Notes: generated from the sequence alone by a model not told the origin. A stretch of DNA of 19,446 nt from Planctomycetota bacterium (GCA_019347795.1 JAHWKS010000005.1:1-19446), one strand, 5' to 3'. Shown: positions 1 to 6,814, counted from the stretch's first letter. Made by a program: numbers and translations.

Positions 1-389
1 TAGCGGAACGTGTAAGGATTTCCGTTCACTTGCATCGCCGCCTCGCCTCGCACGCCGCTTGCATTCAACGGCCGTCGCGAAGGCGAGTAAACGTAAATCC
101 GCATCTCTGAGGGCGTGTACACCACCTCGAAATAGTGCCAGCGGGTCGCCGTGACCTGGCCGCCATGGAGCGGGCGCAGCGGAAACTGGCCGAGATTGAG
201 ATCGTCAGCCGGCCTATGCGGAGCTTTCCTGGCGCCTTGCGCAGAAGGTTCCTTTTCGCAGTTGCGGCAGCCTCCATCAGCGGCCGCAACGCGCGCGACG
301 CTCGTTACGACGAAGAACGCTGCGATGTAGAAGGTGGTCGCGACTCGGCTAATCCGTCCGCGCAAGTTTTCACATCGAGTGTTGGTCAT
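1..389 (-). CDS. Secreted/periplasmic hypothetical protein, N-terminal 129 residues (runs off window)
   Basis: The frame is open from an ATG at 389 to the left window edge, so the 3' end is missing. The start is backed by a purine-rich Shine-Dalgarno (AAAGGAAAGGA) eight bases upstream. Residues about 13-37 form a hydrophobic export signal (VATTFYIAAFFVVTSVARVA), followed by a GGCRNC motif that could bind metal or form a disulfide. After a Pro/Arg/His-rich linker comes a beta-rich stretch with WHYFEVVYTPSEMRIYVYSP and VRGEAAMQVNGN, resembling small periplasmic proteins found beside planctomycete metal-efflux genes (recalled resemblance, not searched). It is the last gene of the minus-strand efflux/redox cluster in this window, 81 bp after the receiver-like gene. 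That it is exported and coding is fairly sure; its function is unknown. Confidence 0.75.
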   Translation of the reverse strand, partial: MTNTRCENLRGRISRVATTFYIAAFFVVTSVARVAAADGGCRNCEKEPSAQGARKAPHRPADDLNLGQFPLRPLHGGQVTATRWHYFEVVYTPSEMRIYVYSPSRRPLNASGVRGEAAMQVNGNPYTFR

Positions 390-470
390 AATTCGAATCC
401 TTTCCTTTGAGAGGCATAATCCGGGCTGCAGCATCGGCGCCCGTGCCTGGTCTTCCGAAGCGTTGAAGCA

Positions 471-920
471 TCAAGCGTTGATCGCGCGCCGACTCGATGG
501 GGTCGCCGTCATCAGAGCGACGACCATGTCCGACAGACGCAGGAGATCGCCGCCGTACGCCAGCAATCTTTCGATCTGGAGAAAATCCGCCATCCGCTGA
601 TCGTATGACGACGTTCGAGTCTGGTAGAGCCACACCCGAATTCGCGGGTCAACCAGTTGCATTTTGGCTGCCATCAGCCAACCGCTCTGATCGAGCGGAC
701 GAGCGTTCGCCAGGACCAACATGGGACGATAGCGGCCACACAACTTCACGGCCTCGTGCGCCATCTTGGCGCGGAGAACCGGAACGCCCGTCTCCGCCAG
801 ATCGTAGGCCAACCGAGCAAACACCTCATCGCGATTTTCGGTGAGCAGCACGACGGGACGGCGCGGCTTGCAGGGGTCAACGGAGCAATTCTCGGCGATA
901 GGCGCGCGGGCAGACAGCAT
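471..920 (-). CDS. Receiver-like (pseudo-response-regulator) protein
   Basis: A 149-residue protein. The start at 920 is preferred over an upstream in-frame ATG at 998 because GGAGGAGAG lies four to five bases before it. From residue about 22 it matches the CheY-like receiver pattern: RPVVLLTENRDEVFARLAYDL (alpha1), then PMLVLANARPLDQSGW at the beta3-alpha3 junction, IRVWLYQTR at beta4 and LLAYGGDLLRLSDMV at the C-terminal helix. In phosphorylated receivers the beta3 motif reads LVLLD; here the aligned residue is Asn (LVLAN), and the acidic pair after beta1 reads TENRD. It is thus probably a phosphorylation-independent scaffold or regulatory domain. No DNA-binding output domain is attached. 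It sits between the Cys-rich gene and the partial secreted protein on the same strand. Confidence 0.7.
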   Translation of the reverse strand: MLSARAPIAENCSVDPCKPRRPVVLLTENRDEVFARLAYDLAETGVPVLRAKMAHEAVKLCGRYRPMLVLANARPLDQSGWLMAAKMQLVDPRIRVWLYQTRTSSYDQRMADFLQIERLLAYGGDLLRLSDMVVALMTATPSSRRAINA

Positions 921-1073
921 TTTTCTCTCCTCCGTGGCGGGAGCGCGCTGGCGCGCTCGATGGTCGAAATGGAAGCACAGCATGGGACGCGGAATCACGC
1001 CGGGATTCGCAACGTCGGAAGAGGCCTGCAGACGCCGGATACACGAGAATCCGGCGATGAGAGGAGAGTGAGA

Positions 1074-1535
1074 TTACCGCGTGAAGCGGCACAGCAAGAC
1101 GCAACGGACTGCGCCGGAGGGTATCGAGCGGAGAACTTCCTGCCGCCGAAACGACCCTAAATCCGCCGCCGCATTGTTCGCTGGCGCCGGAGAAATGGGA
1201 ACGTCCGCATTCGATCCGGCAACGAAAGCGGGCCCCACGTCGTCGGGAACCGCAACCATGGACGCATCCCACCCACAACAGCCATACGGACAACGGCACG
1301 GCCGAGTTCCCCCGGGGCCGGATCGCCCGTCATGGCAGCAACAATCCAGCGCCGATACATCCGCGTCGGCGCCGGAGGCCGACGTACAGCAAGCGAGCCG
1401 TGAAGGGACAATGGCGCCGGATCGGCCAGCGCCGGGTGTTCGGCAGCAGCAACTTGCCGCCCGGATTTGCTCAATCGGAAGTACAATGGCGATCAACACC
1501 ATGCACTTGACGAGGGTTCCGGAAAGGCGGTTCAT
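1074..1535 (-). CDS. Cys-rich exported hypothetical protein
   Basis: Taken from the internal ATG at 1535 (153 residues) because the product then begins with a clean signal peptide (MNRLSGTLVKCMVLIAIVLP, then IEQIRAA). An in-frame start at 1595 would put 20 odd residues before it; neither start has a clear Shine-Dalgarno. The mature part is rich in clustered cysteines: SCCC at about 28, ACC, DCCCHDG and PCRCPYGCCGW. It is otherwise Gly/Pro/Ala-rich with little predicted fold. Cys-dense exported proteins of this kind are often found in planctomycete metal-resistance clusters, and the neighbours (outer-membrane efflux protein, redoxin) fit metal binding or redox buffering; that function is inferred. 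The redoxin ends 146 bp upstream. Confidence 0.6.
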   Translation of the reverse strand: MNRLSGTLVKCMVLIAIVLPIEQIRAASCCCRTPGAGRSGAIVPSRLACCTSASGADADVSALDCCCHDGRSGPGGTRPCRCPYGCCGWDASMVAVPDDVGPAFVAGSNADVPISPAPANNAAADLGSFRRQEVLRSIPSGAVRCVLLCRFTR

Positions 1536-1681
1536 GACGTGGGTTCGCGGCGCCGAAGAGGAAAAAACACACCGGAGTGAGCCTGATCGTACCATCGGCA
1601 GATTTATGGGGCGGCTTGAGCGAAAACGTCGTAATACGCCGACCTGGAGACGCCGGAAAGCATCTTAGCAGCTCCAACTAA

Positions 1682-2251
1682 TTAGCGGCCGTCGCCGTCC
1701 TCACTCAGGAGCGCTCGGATCGTCCTCTCGTATGTGTCGCCATCCCGCTCCGAAAAGCGGGATCCCAATTGCGTAAAGCGGATGACGCCCACGGCATCAA
1801 CGATGTATGCCGGTCACGAAGAGCCGTAGTCGCGTTCGAGAGCCGAACCCGAGCCGTTGGCGACGGGGTAATCGACGCTTAATTCGCGGGTCCGCCGTCG
1901 GGCCCGTTCAGGCTGACGATCGAGAGAAATCCCCAGCACCAGCAGCCCCTTGTCGCGGTATCGCTCGTACACCTTTTGGAGATGGACCATCTCCTCGGTT
2001 GTGGCCGGTCAATAACGAATAAAAAAGACCACCGCTGCGCGTGGGCGGCTCACTCTGCCCTCGGCGTCCTTGAACGCGAGCGCTCCGTTCGTCCGGCTGA
2101 GGACCAGCGTGCCTTCGGAAGCTAGTGAAGGGAGACGAATCTCCGGCAGCCGGTCCCCCGGCCCAAGACGACGCTGCTGTCCGCAAGCATCGAGAGGTCC
2201 GATGGAAAGACCCAGCGCGAGCAGTGCTACGAGGTGTGTTTTCACGTGCAT
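1682..2251 (-). CDS. Thioredoxin-fold redoxin with two in-frame UGA codons (candidate double selenoprotein)
   Basis: Read through, this is a 189-residue frame closed by TAA at 1682-1684. It is interrupted only by TGA at 2009-2011 (codon 81) and 1814-1816 (codon 146); there is no frameshift. The start at 2251 has AAAGGATGAGG just upstream and gives a signal peptide ending LDAC, possibly a lipoprotein; an ATG at 2281, 5 nt after the efflux gene, is also in frame. Known-family features are present: GDRLPEIRLPSL at the redoxin entry, then VVFFIRY-[UGA]-PATTEEMVHLQ, where the UGA aligns with the first Cys of FWATWCxxC. YERYRDKGLLVLGISLDR follows, then DYGSS-[UGA]-PAYIVDAVGVIR, the cis-Pro/strand region. 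Both UGAs are followed by SECIS-like hairpins at identical distance. The likely role is thiol or peroxide redox chemistry in the cell envelope. The alternative is a pseudogene with two nonsense mutations; automated callers would report only 1816-2009-type fragments. Confidence 0.6.
1783..1799 (-). promoter_or_regulatory. SECIS-like hairpin downstream of second redoxin UGA
   Basis: On the coding strand, 14 nt after the UGA at 1814-1816, lies TGATGCC-GTG-GGCGTCA: seven pairs (one G-U) closing a GUG triloop. Spacer, stem length and loop size are identical to the first element, though the stem sequences are unrelated. An alternative hairpin (CGGCAT with ATGCCG, starting 1 nt after the UGA) overlaps it and would compete in folding. 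Confidence 0.45.
1978..1994 (-). promoter_or_regulatory. SECIS-like hairpin downstream of first redoxin UGA
   Basis: On the coding strand, 14 nt after the UGA at 2009-2011, lies GGAGATG-GTC-CATCTCC: seven perfect pairs closing a GUC triloop. The loop begins 22 nt after the UGA, within the spacing expected for bacterial SECIS elements, and has the conserved G at its first position. Its G-U matches the GU that SelB reads in the E. coli fdhF element (loop AGGUCU). A bulged U like that of fdhF is not seen. Confidence 0.5.
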
Positions 2252-2286
2252 TTTCCTCATCCTTTCTGTTTGATTCGGCAACGGGC

Positions 2287-3795
2287 CTACGGCAATTCCA
2301 CGGCAGGAACTTCTTCAAGCTCCACCGGCCAGGTGGTGATGGCGCAGCCCACGGCCCGCTCCAATGAGGCGAGGGCCTGCTCGCGCCGGGCGAGACGGCG
2401 GTAGTAATCGGTGCGAAACACGAGGAGGTCTTCGTAAGTGTCGATGAGCTGCTGAAAGCCGATGCGATTGACGGCGAAGGCTTCCAGCGAGAGGTCGAAC
2501 GTCTGCCGGGAGAGCGGCAGGATGTCCTGGGCGAGAATCTGAACGATGCGGTCGTGCTCGACGGCCTGTGCGTAGAGCGTCTGGACTTCCGCCCGCACCT
2601 CGTCCCAGGTCGCTTCGTATCGCTGGGTCGTGCGGGCGGCCTCGAAGCGGGCTTCCTGCAGGGCAGCGTCGTATTTCTGTTGGTAAACGGGCAAGTTGAA
2701 TCCCACCATCAGCGCGAAGGAGTCCTCGCCGGTCGCCACGCGGCTCAATCCGGTGGGGCCCATCGCGTGCCAGTTGAAGCCGAGGGTCAGGTCGGGATAG
2801 TAGTTTCTCTCAGCCAGCGCAATGGAGGCCCGATCGCGGTTCAGCTCGCGGCGAAGGGCCTCGAGGTTGGGCTGGCAGCGATCGATCATCGCCACCAGCA
2901 CATCGGCGCTGCGAGGCAGACGCTCTCCGTCGATTGACGGACGAACATCAAGACGCACGCTCGGCGGGAGGGACAGCGCTTCCGCCAGGCGGGCCAGCGC
3001 TCGCTGCTGCTCCTGCTGAAACTCGACCAGCGCGGTTTGAAGCCGCAGAAGCTCCACCTGCGCCTGGTAGACGCTTTCCAGGCCAATTTCTTGGGCCGCG
3101 ACCTCAAACCTCGATCTGGTGATCTCGATGATCTCTTCCAGGCGCGCCTGAAGGTCCCGATTCACTTCAATGGCGCGCTCCAGGAAATAGAGATCGGAGT
3201 AAGCGAGCTTCACTTGCTCCACCACGTTCAACTCCACCGCGGCCGCCCGGGCGAAGGCGGCTTGGGCGTCGTAGTAGGCCGCCTCGCCGCGCAACTCCCG
3301 TTTGCCGAACCAAGGCAGCTTCTGCTGGAGGCTCATGATCAGGTCTTGCGGCCCCGCCGCCGTCTGGACCGGCTCCAGAAAAATCGTGTTCATCAGCGTG
3401 GGGTCATCCAGCGCCCGGGCCTGCGGGACGCGGGCCAGCAGGGCGCGGGCCTGCAGCGAGGCCGCCTGGATCTCAGGGTTGTTCATCCCTGCGAACTCGA
3501 TCTGGTCTTGCAGTGCGGCGTCGGGGCCGAACGCCGCATCGAGCGGCGGCGGCAGCGGTTCGGTCGTGTGCGCAACGAGTCGGACCTCGCTCGGCGGACC
3601 CGACTGGACCGCAGCTTCGGGCGCGAGAGCGGGCAAGCGCATCGGTCGGGGGGCCTCTGCCGCAGGCGCGATTGGTCGGGGGGCCTCGACGTGCGGTTTC
3701 GCCGAAACGGTTGTCTCCGTGACCTTCGGAGCCGCCGCGCAGCCGAGAATCGCCAAGAGGAGCCAGGGCGACCCAAACCAGAGCCAACGATCCAT
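2287..3795 (-). CDS. TolC/CzcC-family outer-membrane efflux lipoprotein
   Basis: A 502-residue protein, start supported by GGAGG six bases upstream (ACGGAGGTTCGG-ATG). The N-terminus has a lipoprotein signal (WLLLAILGC, lipid Cys at about 19), a Pro/Ala/Glu-rich linker to about 95, then the outer-membrane-factor fold. Two repeats are visible: a first helical hairpin from about 105 (NNPEIQAASLQARALLARVPQ), the beta/porin segment LMNTIFLEPVQ, and the long helices LAYSDLYFLERAIEVNRDL to LARLAEALSLPP. The second repeat starts at about 295 (QPNLEALRRELNRDRASIAL), with FALMVGFNLPVYQQKYDAAL as its second beta segment and a final helix ending ALASLERAVG. This is typical for the channel of CzcCBA/CusCBA-like RND metal pumps; pump and adaptor genes are not in the window. 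The next minus-strand gene, the redoxin, follows within 5-36 nt. Confidence 0.9.
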   Translation of the reverse strand: MDRWLWFGSPWLLLAILGCAAAPKVTETTVSAKPHVEAPRPIAPAAEAPRPMRLPALAPEAAVQSGPPSEVRLVAHTTEPLPPPLDAAFGPDAALQDQIEFAGMNNPEIQAASLQARALLARVPQARALDDPTLMNTIFLEPVQTAAGPQDLIMSLQQKLPWFGKRELRGEAAYYDAQAAFARAAAVELNVVEQVKLAYSDLYFLERAIEVNRDLQARLEEIIEITRSRFEVAAQEIGLESVYQAQVELLRLQTALVEFQQEQQRALARLAEALSLPPSVRLDVRPSIDGERLPRSADVLVAMIDRCQPNLEALRRELNRDRASIALAERNYYPDLTLGFNWHAMGPTGLSRVATGEDSFALMVGFNLPVYQQKYDAALQEARFEAARTTQRYEATWDEVRAEVQTLYAQAVEHDRIVQILAQDILPLSRQTFDLSLEAFAVNRIGFQQLIDTYEDLLVFRTDYYRRLARREQALASLERAVGCAITTWPVELEEVPAVELP

Positions 3796-3824
3796 CCGAA
3801 CCTCCGTGTCGTCAGCGGTTTACT

Positions 3825-3938
3825 TCATCCAGCGATCAGTACGACGTTTATCGACGTGGAGCAGTGCGTTTCGTCCGGCAAAGGCCGCACAACCGAAACG
3901 CGCGACGCGGCGACTTCGTTATAAGCGGCGCGATCCAT
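3825..3938 (-). CDS. Small 37-residue ORF ahead of the efflux gene
   Basis: An ATG at 3938 is preceded by a strong Shine-Dalgarno (AGGAGAACTGT-ATG) and the frame closes with TGA at 3825. The peptide starts MDRAAYNEVAASRVSVVRPL and ends in a short hydrophobic tail (INVVLIAG). I do not recognise it. It lies between the helical-protein pseudogene and the efflux gene, 29 bp before the latter's ATG. It could be a leader or coupling peptide for the downstream cistron, or the remnant of a longer gene. Confidence 0.35.
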   Translation of the reverse strand: MDRAAYNEVAASRVSVVRPLPDETHCSTSINVVLIAG

Positions 3939-3986
3939 ACAGTTCTCCTGTTCTGATGTCGCCTGAGGCTCCGCTCACGGCGTTTG

Positions 3987-4669
3987 CTACTCTGTCTTCG
4001 CCTCGGCGAGGCGGAGTTCGGCTTCGGCAAGATAATACGCCGCGACGAGGACGTCCTCCTGCCCAACCTGGCCGGCCTGGAACCTCGCCTTGGCGAGCTG
4101 CGCGAGCGTTCTCGTGCGGGAGTGATGCGCCTCTAGAGCGGCGATCTTGTCGCTCTCCTCCTCCGCTAACGTCAGTTCCGCATCCAGCAAGCGGCGCGAC
4201 CAGGCGTAAACTCGTTCGGCGTCGCCCCGCCCGTCCCGATACGCCGCCAAGGTCAACTGCATGACCTGTTGTGCCTGGGCCACGAGATCGGCGCGACGCG
4301 CCTGCGGCTTTGAGGAGTCCGGCAGCGTGGGAAGCTCATTCGGCATCCGGCCGAGAAGGAACGGGAGCTCGGCTTCGAGTTCGGCCAATTTCGCCTTGAG
4401 CAAGGCTACTTTCTCATTCGCGTCAAACACCAACTCCCTCCCGCCTTCGCGGGCGCGATACGTCTGCTCCGCGAGGCGCAACTCCTCCTGAGCCGTTTTC
4501 AGCATCATCGCCTGGGCGAGCCGGCCTTGATGGTAGGCCGTAATCTGCCGCACTACATACATCCAAGCGCGTACGGTCCGCGGGCCAACTCGGTGCGATA
4601 CGACTCCACCAATGCCCAGTACGCTTCACGTTGACCGTTGCGTCGGCGGTAGTGGGGTAGAAGAAACAT
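3987..4669 (-). pseudogene. Frameshifted helical/coiled-coil protein of the efflux cluster
   Basis: The main part is a 191-residue frame, 3987-4562, almost wholly helical: AQEELRLAEQTYRAREGGRE, DANEKVALLKAKLAELEAEL, then QDVLVAAYYLAEAELRLAEA-like sequence at the end. This looks like the helical protein that often precedes TolC-type genes in planctomycetes. Immediately upstream in another frame, an ATG at 4669 opens a 38-codon run, MFLLPHYRRRNGQREAYWAL followed by VESYRTELARGPYALGCM, stopping at 4553. Its sense continues naturally into YVVRQITAYHQGRLAQAM of the main frame. The shift lies in the repetitive GGATGTATGTAG around 4553-4565. Either the gene is broken or this is a sequencing indel; the main frame also has its own ATG but no Shine-Dalgarno there. 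Confidence 0.55.
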
Positions 4670-4680
4670 GCCCGCATGTT
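4665..4680. promoter_or_regulatory. Perfect palindrome at cluster start (possible operator)
   Basis: AACATGC-CC-GCATGTT is a perfect 7+7 inverted repeat overlapping the ATG (4667-4669) of the frameshifted helical protein at the head of the efflux cluster. Its position would suit a repressor operator. No regulator gene is adjacent, so this rests on symmetry and place only. Confidence 0.3.
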
Positions 4681-4849
4681 AACGACCACGGATTGAAAGT
4701 TTTTCCACTACATGCCCATCTCGCGAAAATACCGCGACGAACCGCCGCCCCCGCCGCCCCGCAATTTTCTCGAGCCGTTGGGGAAGTTGGGCTAGCATCA
4801 TCGTCTGACGCGTTGTGACACATACTTTGGACGCCTAAAAATGAGTGTC

Positions 4850-4860
4850 CGTGTGTACAT
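4850..4860. repeat. Target-site duplication, left copy
   Basis: CGTGTGTACAT occurs here and again at 5412-5422 in direct orientation (the match extends to a twelfth base, C). It precisely brackets the IS relic. IS4-family elements typically make 10-13 bp duplications. Confidence 0.65.
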
Positions 4861-5411
4861 CGGACCTTTGAATCTGTTGTCGTCGGGTCTATTTTGCCTG
4901 CCTTCTTGTTTTGAGCAGGCGGTGCGTTGAAACGTGGGGCGTGCGTTTGTTCGATGTGCGTTTGGGCGGCGGTTTCTTCGGGCCGCGGATCGTCTTTTTT
5001 ATGCGGTGCATGCCGAACAAGTCCCTTCGCACACGCTGGGATCGCTCGCGTTGAGCTTGTTGTAGACCGACTTCAGCGAAACACCCAACTTGTGTCGCTG
5101 CACCTTGAATGCGGCCCTGACGCTCCTCCGCACGCGGCAAACGACCAAGGTCATCAACTCCACCAGCGAAGAGAACAACAGCTTACGGGTGTACTGATCG
5201 TCCCGGCAATCCTCGAAGACCTCGTCGACCCTCGGCCTCCAACGCATACTCCAGCACGGTCCTCACCATAACCGCTTCGGGAGCTTCCTGAACGAGCCGT
5301 TTGTAAGTCGTCGCATCCAACATGACAGCACCTCCGTGCGAAAGAAATGGACGTTCCGTGAGCGAACATCCATCCTACGAAGTGCGTAAAAAGATCACCT
5401 TCAAAGGGCTG
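4861..5411 (-). mobile_element. 551-bp IS4-type insertion-sequence relic
   Basis: The ends are imperfect inverted repeats: left CGGACCTTTGAA, and right (reverse-complemented) CAGCCCTTTGAA, 10 of 12 identical. An 11-bp direct repeat flanks them. Inside is the N-terminal part of a transposase with two frameshifts (4990-5323). Intact IS4-family elements are about 1.2-1.6 kb, so most of the transposase has been lost while both ends survive. It is either a short element mobilised in trans or one that deleted internally after insertion. It sits between the sigma-like gene and the efflux cluster, 181 bp before the cluster's first ATG. Confidence 0.6.
4990..5323 (-). pseudogene. IS4-family transposase, N-terminal fragment with two frameshifts
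   Basis: The ATG at 5323 has an excellent Shine-Dalgarno (GGAGGTG). Frame one reads MLDATTYKRLVQEAPEAVMV and RTVLEYALEAE, the usual start of this planctomycete transposase group. An extra G in GAGGGTCGAC (about 5233) shifts the sense into a second frame, VDEVFEDCRDDQYTRKLLFS onward through ELMTLVVCRVRRSVRAAFKV and KLGVSLKSVYNKLNASDPSV. After CEG a second shift (about 5027) gives GLVRHAPHKK. Beyond that the similarity stops. The DDE catalytic residues lie further downstream in the family and are absent, so the product cannot transpose. Confidence 0.7.
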
Positions 5412-5422
5412 CGTGTGTACAT
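5412..5422. repeat. Target-site duplication, right copy
   Basis: The second CGTGTGTACAT, directly abutting the right end of the IS relic. Confidence 0.65.
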
Positions 5423-5582
5423 CAGTCGCATTTTGTGCATACATCCATTCGTGCTTGCACAACATGTTGTGGCCGGGAATTCTGGCGAGCCATCTCGCGC
5501 GGAGCTCACGTCGGATGAGATTACGCGGAATGTTCTGAACTCGTCCGCTGGTGATGGGCAGTTAATAGGATCTGGTGCCAAC

Positions 5583-5620
5583 GCCGACCGCCTGATTCGG
5601 ACGCGAATCAGGCGGTCGGC
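5583..5620 (-). terminator. Strong hairpin after the sigma-like gene
   Basis: GCCGACCGCCTGATTCG, loop of 4 nt (GACG), then its exact 17-base reverse complement. It begins 22 nt past the stop codon at 5643. No T-run follows on the minus strand, so it is a processing/terminator-like or REP-like hairpin and not a canonical intrinsic terminator. From 5423 to 5582 I see only a 14-bp palindrome (CACAACATGTTGTG, 5458-5471). Confidence 0.5.
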
Positions 5621-5642
5621 TGATCGAAGCAGCGCCGGTCGC

Positions 5643-6257
5643 TCACGTGGTGGTCGTCACTGGTTCGCCATGAAAGCGCTGCCACTTCTCCATGAATTCA
5701 CGGCGCAGCTGGCTGATTCGCGCTGCGGAAACCCCGAACAACCTGGACATGGCGCCCGTCGCTTCCCCCGTCGCCAGCTTGAGCGCGATCCTTCTCTCCC
5801 GCTCGGACAGCGAGTGCAAGAACGCGGCGAAGTCGATGCGAATGGCGGCGGTGTCCGCGGGGCCGGCGCAGCGGTCCTCAACGAGGATCTCGCGCCAGGC
5901 TCGCTCGTCCTCGTCGAAGCGATCGAGCCTTTGGACGCAAATCCCTTTTCGGCGCTGGCAATGGCGGGAGGTGACATCGAGAGCATTCAGCTTCTCAGCT
6001 ACTTGGCGGCCATCGGCGACTTGACTGGCCGCGTATTTGGCCAAAACAGTCGGATACGCGAGATCTTGCTTTCCTCGCTCGCAAAAGCGACGGTAGGCGA
6101 CAAGGGCGTTGGCAAGCCCCTCCTGCACGGCCTCCTCCTTTGCGTCACGGTTTAGGTTGCGGAACGCGGAATTCAAATACGACTCGTTCTTGGGCAGCAT
6201 GGCCGTAAACGGCGCATGCCAGTCTCGGGACAGCGATTGAGTCGATGCTGAAGTCAT
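5643..6257 (-). CDS. Sigma-70-like (region 2/4) DNA-binding protein
   Basis: A 204-residue protein; start at 6257 chosen because AAGGAGAT lies six bases before it. An in-frame start at 6362 would read through the leader hairpins. Residues about 15-75 (FRNLNRDAKEEAVQEGLANA, LVAYRRF, YPTVLAKYAASQV) resemble the region 2 helices of sigma factors. Residues 155-200 (LHSLSERERRIALKLATGEA, then MSRLFGVSAARISQLRREF) are a clear region-4 helix-turn-helix with the typical recognition helix. The spacer carries RRKGICVQRLDRFDEDERAW and EILVEDRCAGPADTAAIRID, a conserved feature of a planctomycete group annotated as sigma-like or hypothetical. It is probably a regulator of an unknown regulon. It stands alone, with hairpins in its leader and a stem-loop after its stop. 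Confidence 0.7.
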   Translation of the reverse strand: MTSASTQSLSRDWHAPFTAMLPKNESYLNSAFRNLNRDAKEEAVQEGLANALVAYRRFCERGKQDLAYPTVLAKYAASQVADGRQVAEKLNALDVTSRHCQRRKGICVQRLDRFDEDERAWREILVEDRCAGPADTAAIRIDFAAFLHSLSERERRIALKLATGEATGAMSRLFGVSAARISQLRREFMEKWQRFHGEPVTTTT

Positions 6258-6279
6258 GAGACGATCTCCTTTTGTTGTG

Positions 6280-6339
6280 GACCGTCCTCGTGGGACGGTC
6301 CTGTCGAGAGGGACAGGACCGCCCCGCAACGCGAGGCGG
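6280..6339 (-). promoter_or_regulatory. Three consecutive hairpins in the sigma-like gene leader
   Basis: Between 22 and 82 bp upstream of the start codon lie three stems in a row: GACCGTCC with GGACGGTC (6280-6300, 5-nt loop), TCCTGTC with GACAGGA (6299-6318), and CCGCC with GGCGG (6319-6339). None is followed by a T-run. They could form a structured 5' leader controlling translation, or a compound REP-like element. Confidence 0.4.
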
Positions 6340-6814
6340 CCGGTGACAAAACAGCCGCCCACGCGTGGGCTTCACTTCTTACGGAGGACTGCGCTAGGAC
6401 CGGAAGCGGTCAACTCCCGGCATGAGTTTTGCGCAATCCCCGAGACGATTGGTGCGGCGTCCGTTTACGCCGTCGATGAATACCTGCGGCGGCCGGCAGC
6501 CAATCGCCAGGAGCACACCTCAAGATCGCGTCAACGTGGTCGTCGGATTGCGTTGCTGGGGCAAGGGGCAAGCGCAAAGGGCGTTGGTGACAATGATGAG
6601 CGCCTACGCGCGCAGGGCTATCAGCACCAACCCACAAGCGCCCCAGCACCGGCGCCGCCAGTCAGCGGCGATCCTTCGGTACGACCGCGGCGTCCACTAA
6701 TCAGTGGCCTTAGTGCGGCGATTTACCCCGCTCGAAATCGCGCAACGCTCCGCGCGCAGCCGTGGCGCCGCCAACCGTAGAGCTGACGAGAGGAGGCACC
6801 GGCGAAAATAGCGG
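6340..6814. other. No recognisable gene
   Basis: All frames were examined; those present are Arg/Ala/Pro-rich shadows without family motifs or Shine-Dalgarno support. A small inverted repeat, CCACT-AATC-AGTGG, lies at about 6694-6707. The promoter of the sigma-like gene should lie at the left end of this stretch, but I cannot define -35/-10 boxes. Confidence 0.5.

Noticed and set aside
3037..4264. Long plus-strand ORFs opposite the efflux gene
   Set aside because: Antisense shadows of a clear TolC-family gene; Arg/Gly/Ser-rich with no motif.
5322..6155. 277-codon plus-strand ORF opposite the sigma-like gene
   Set aside because: Antisense shadow; crosses the 17-bp hairpin and the intergenic region.
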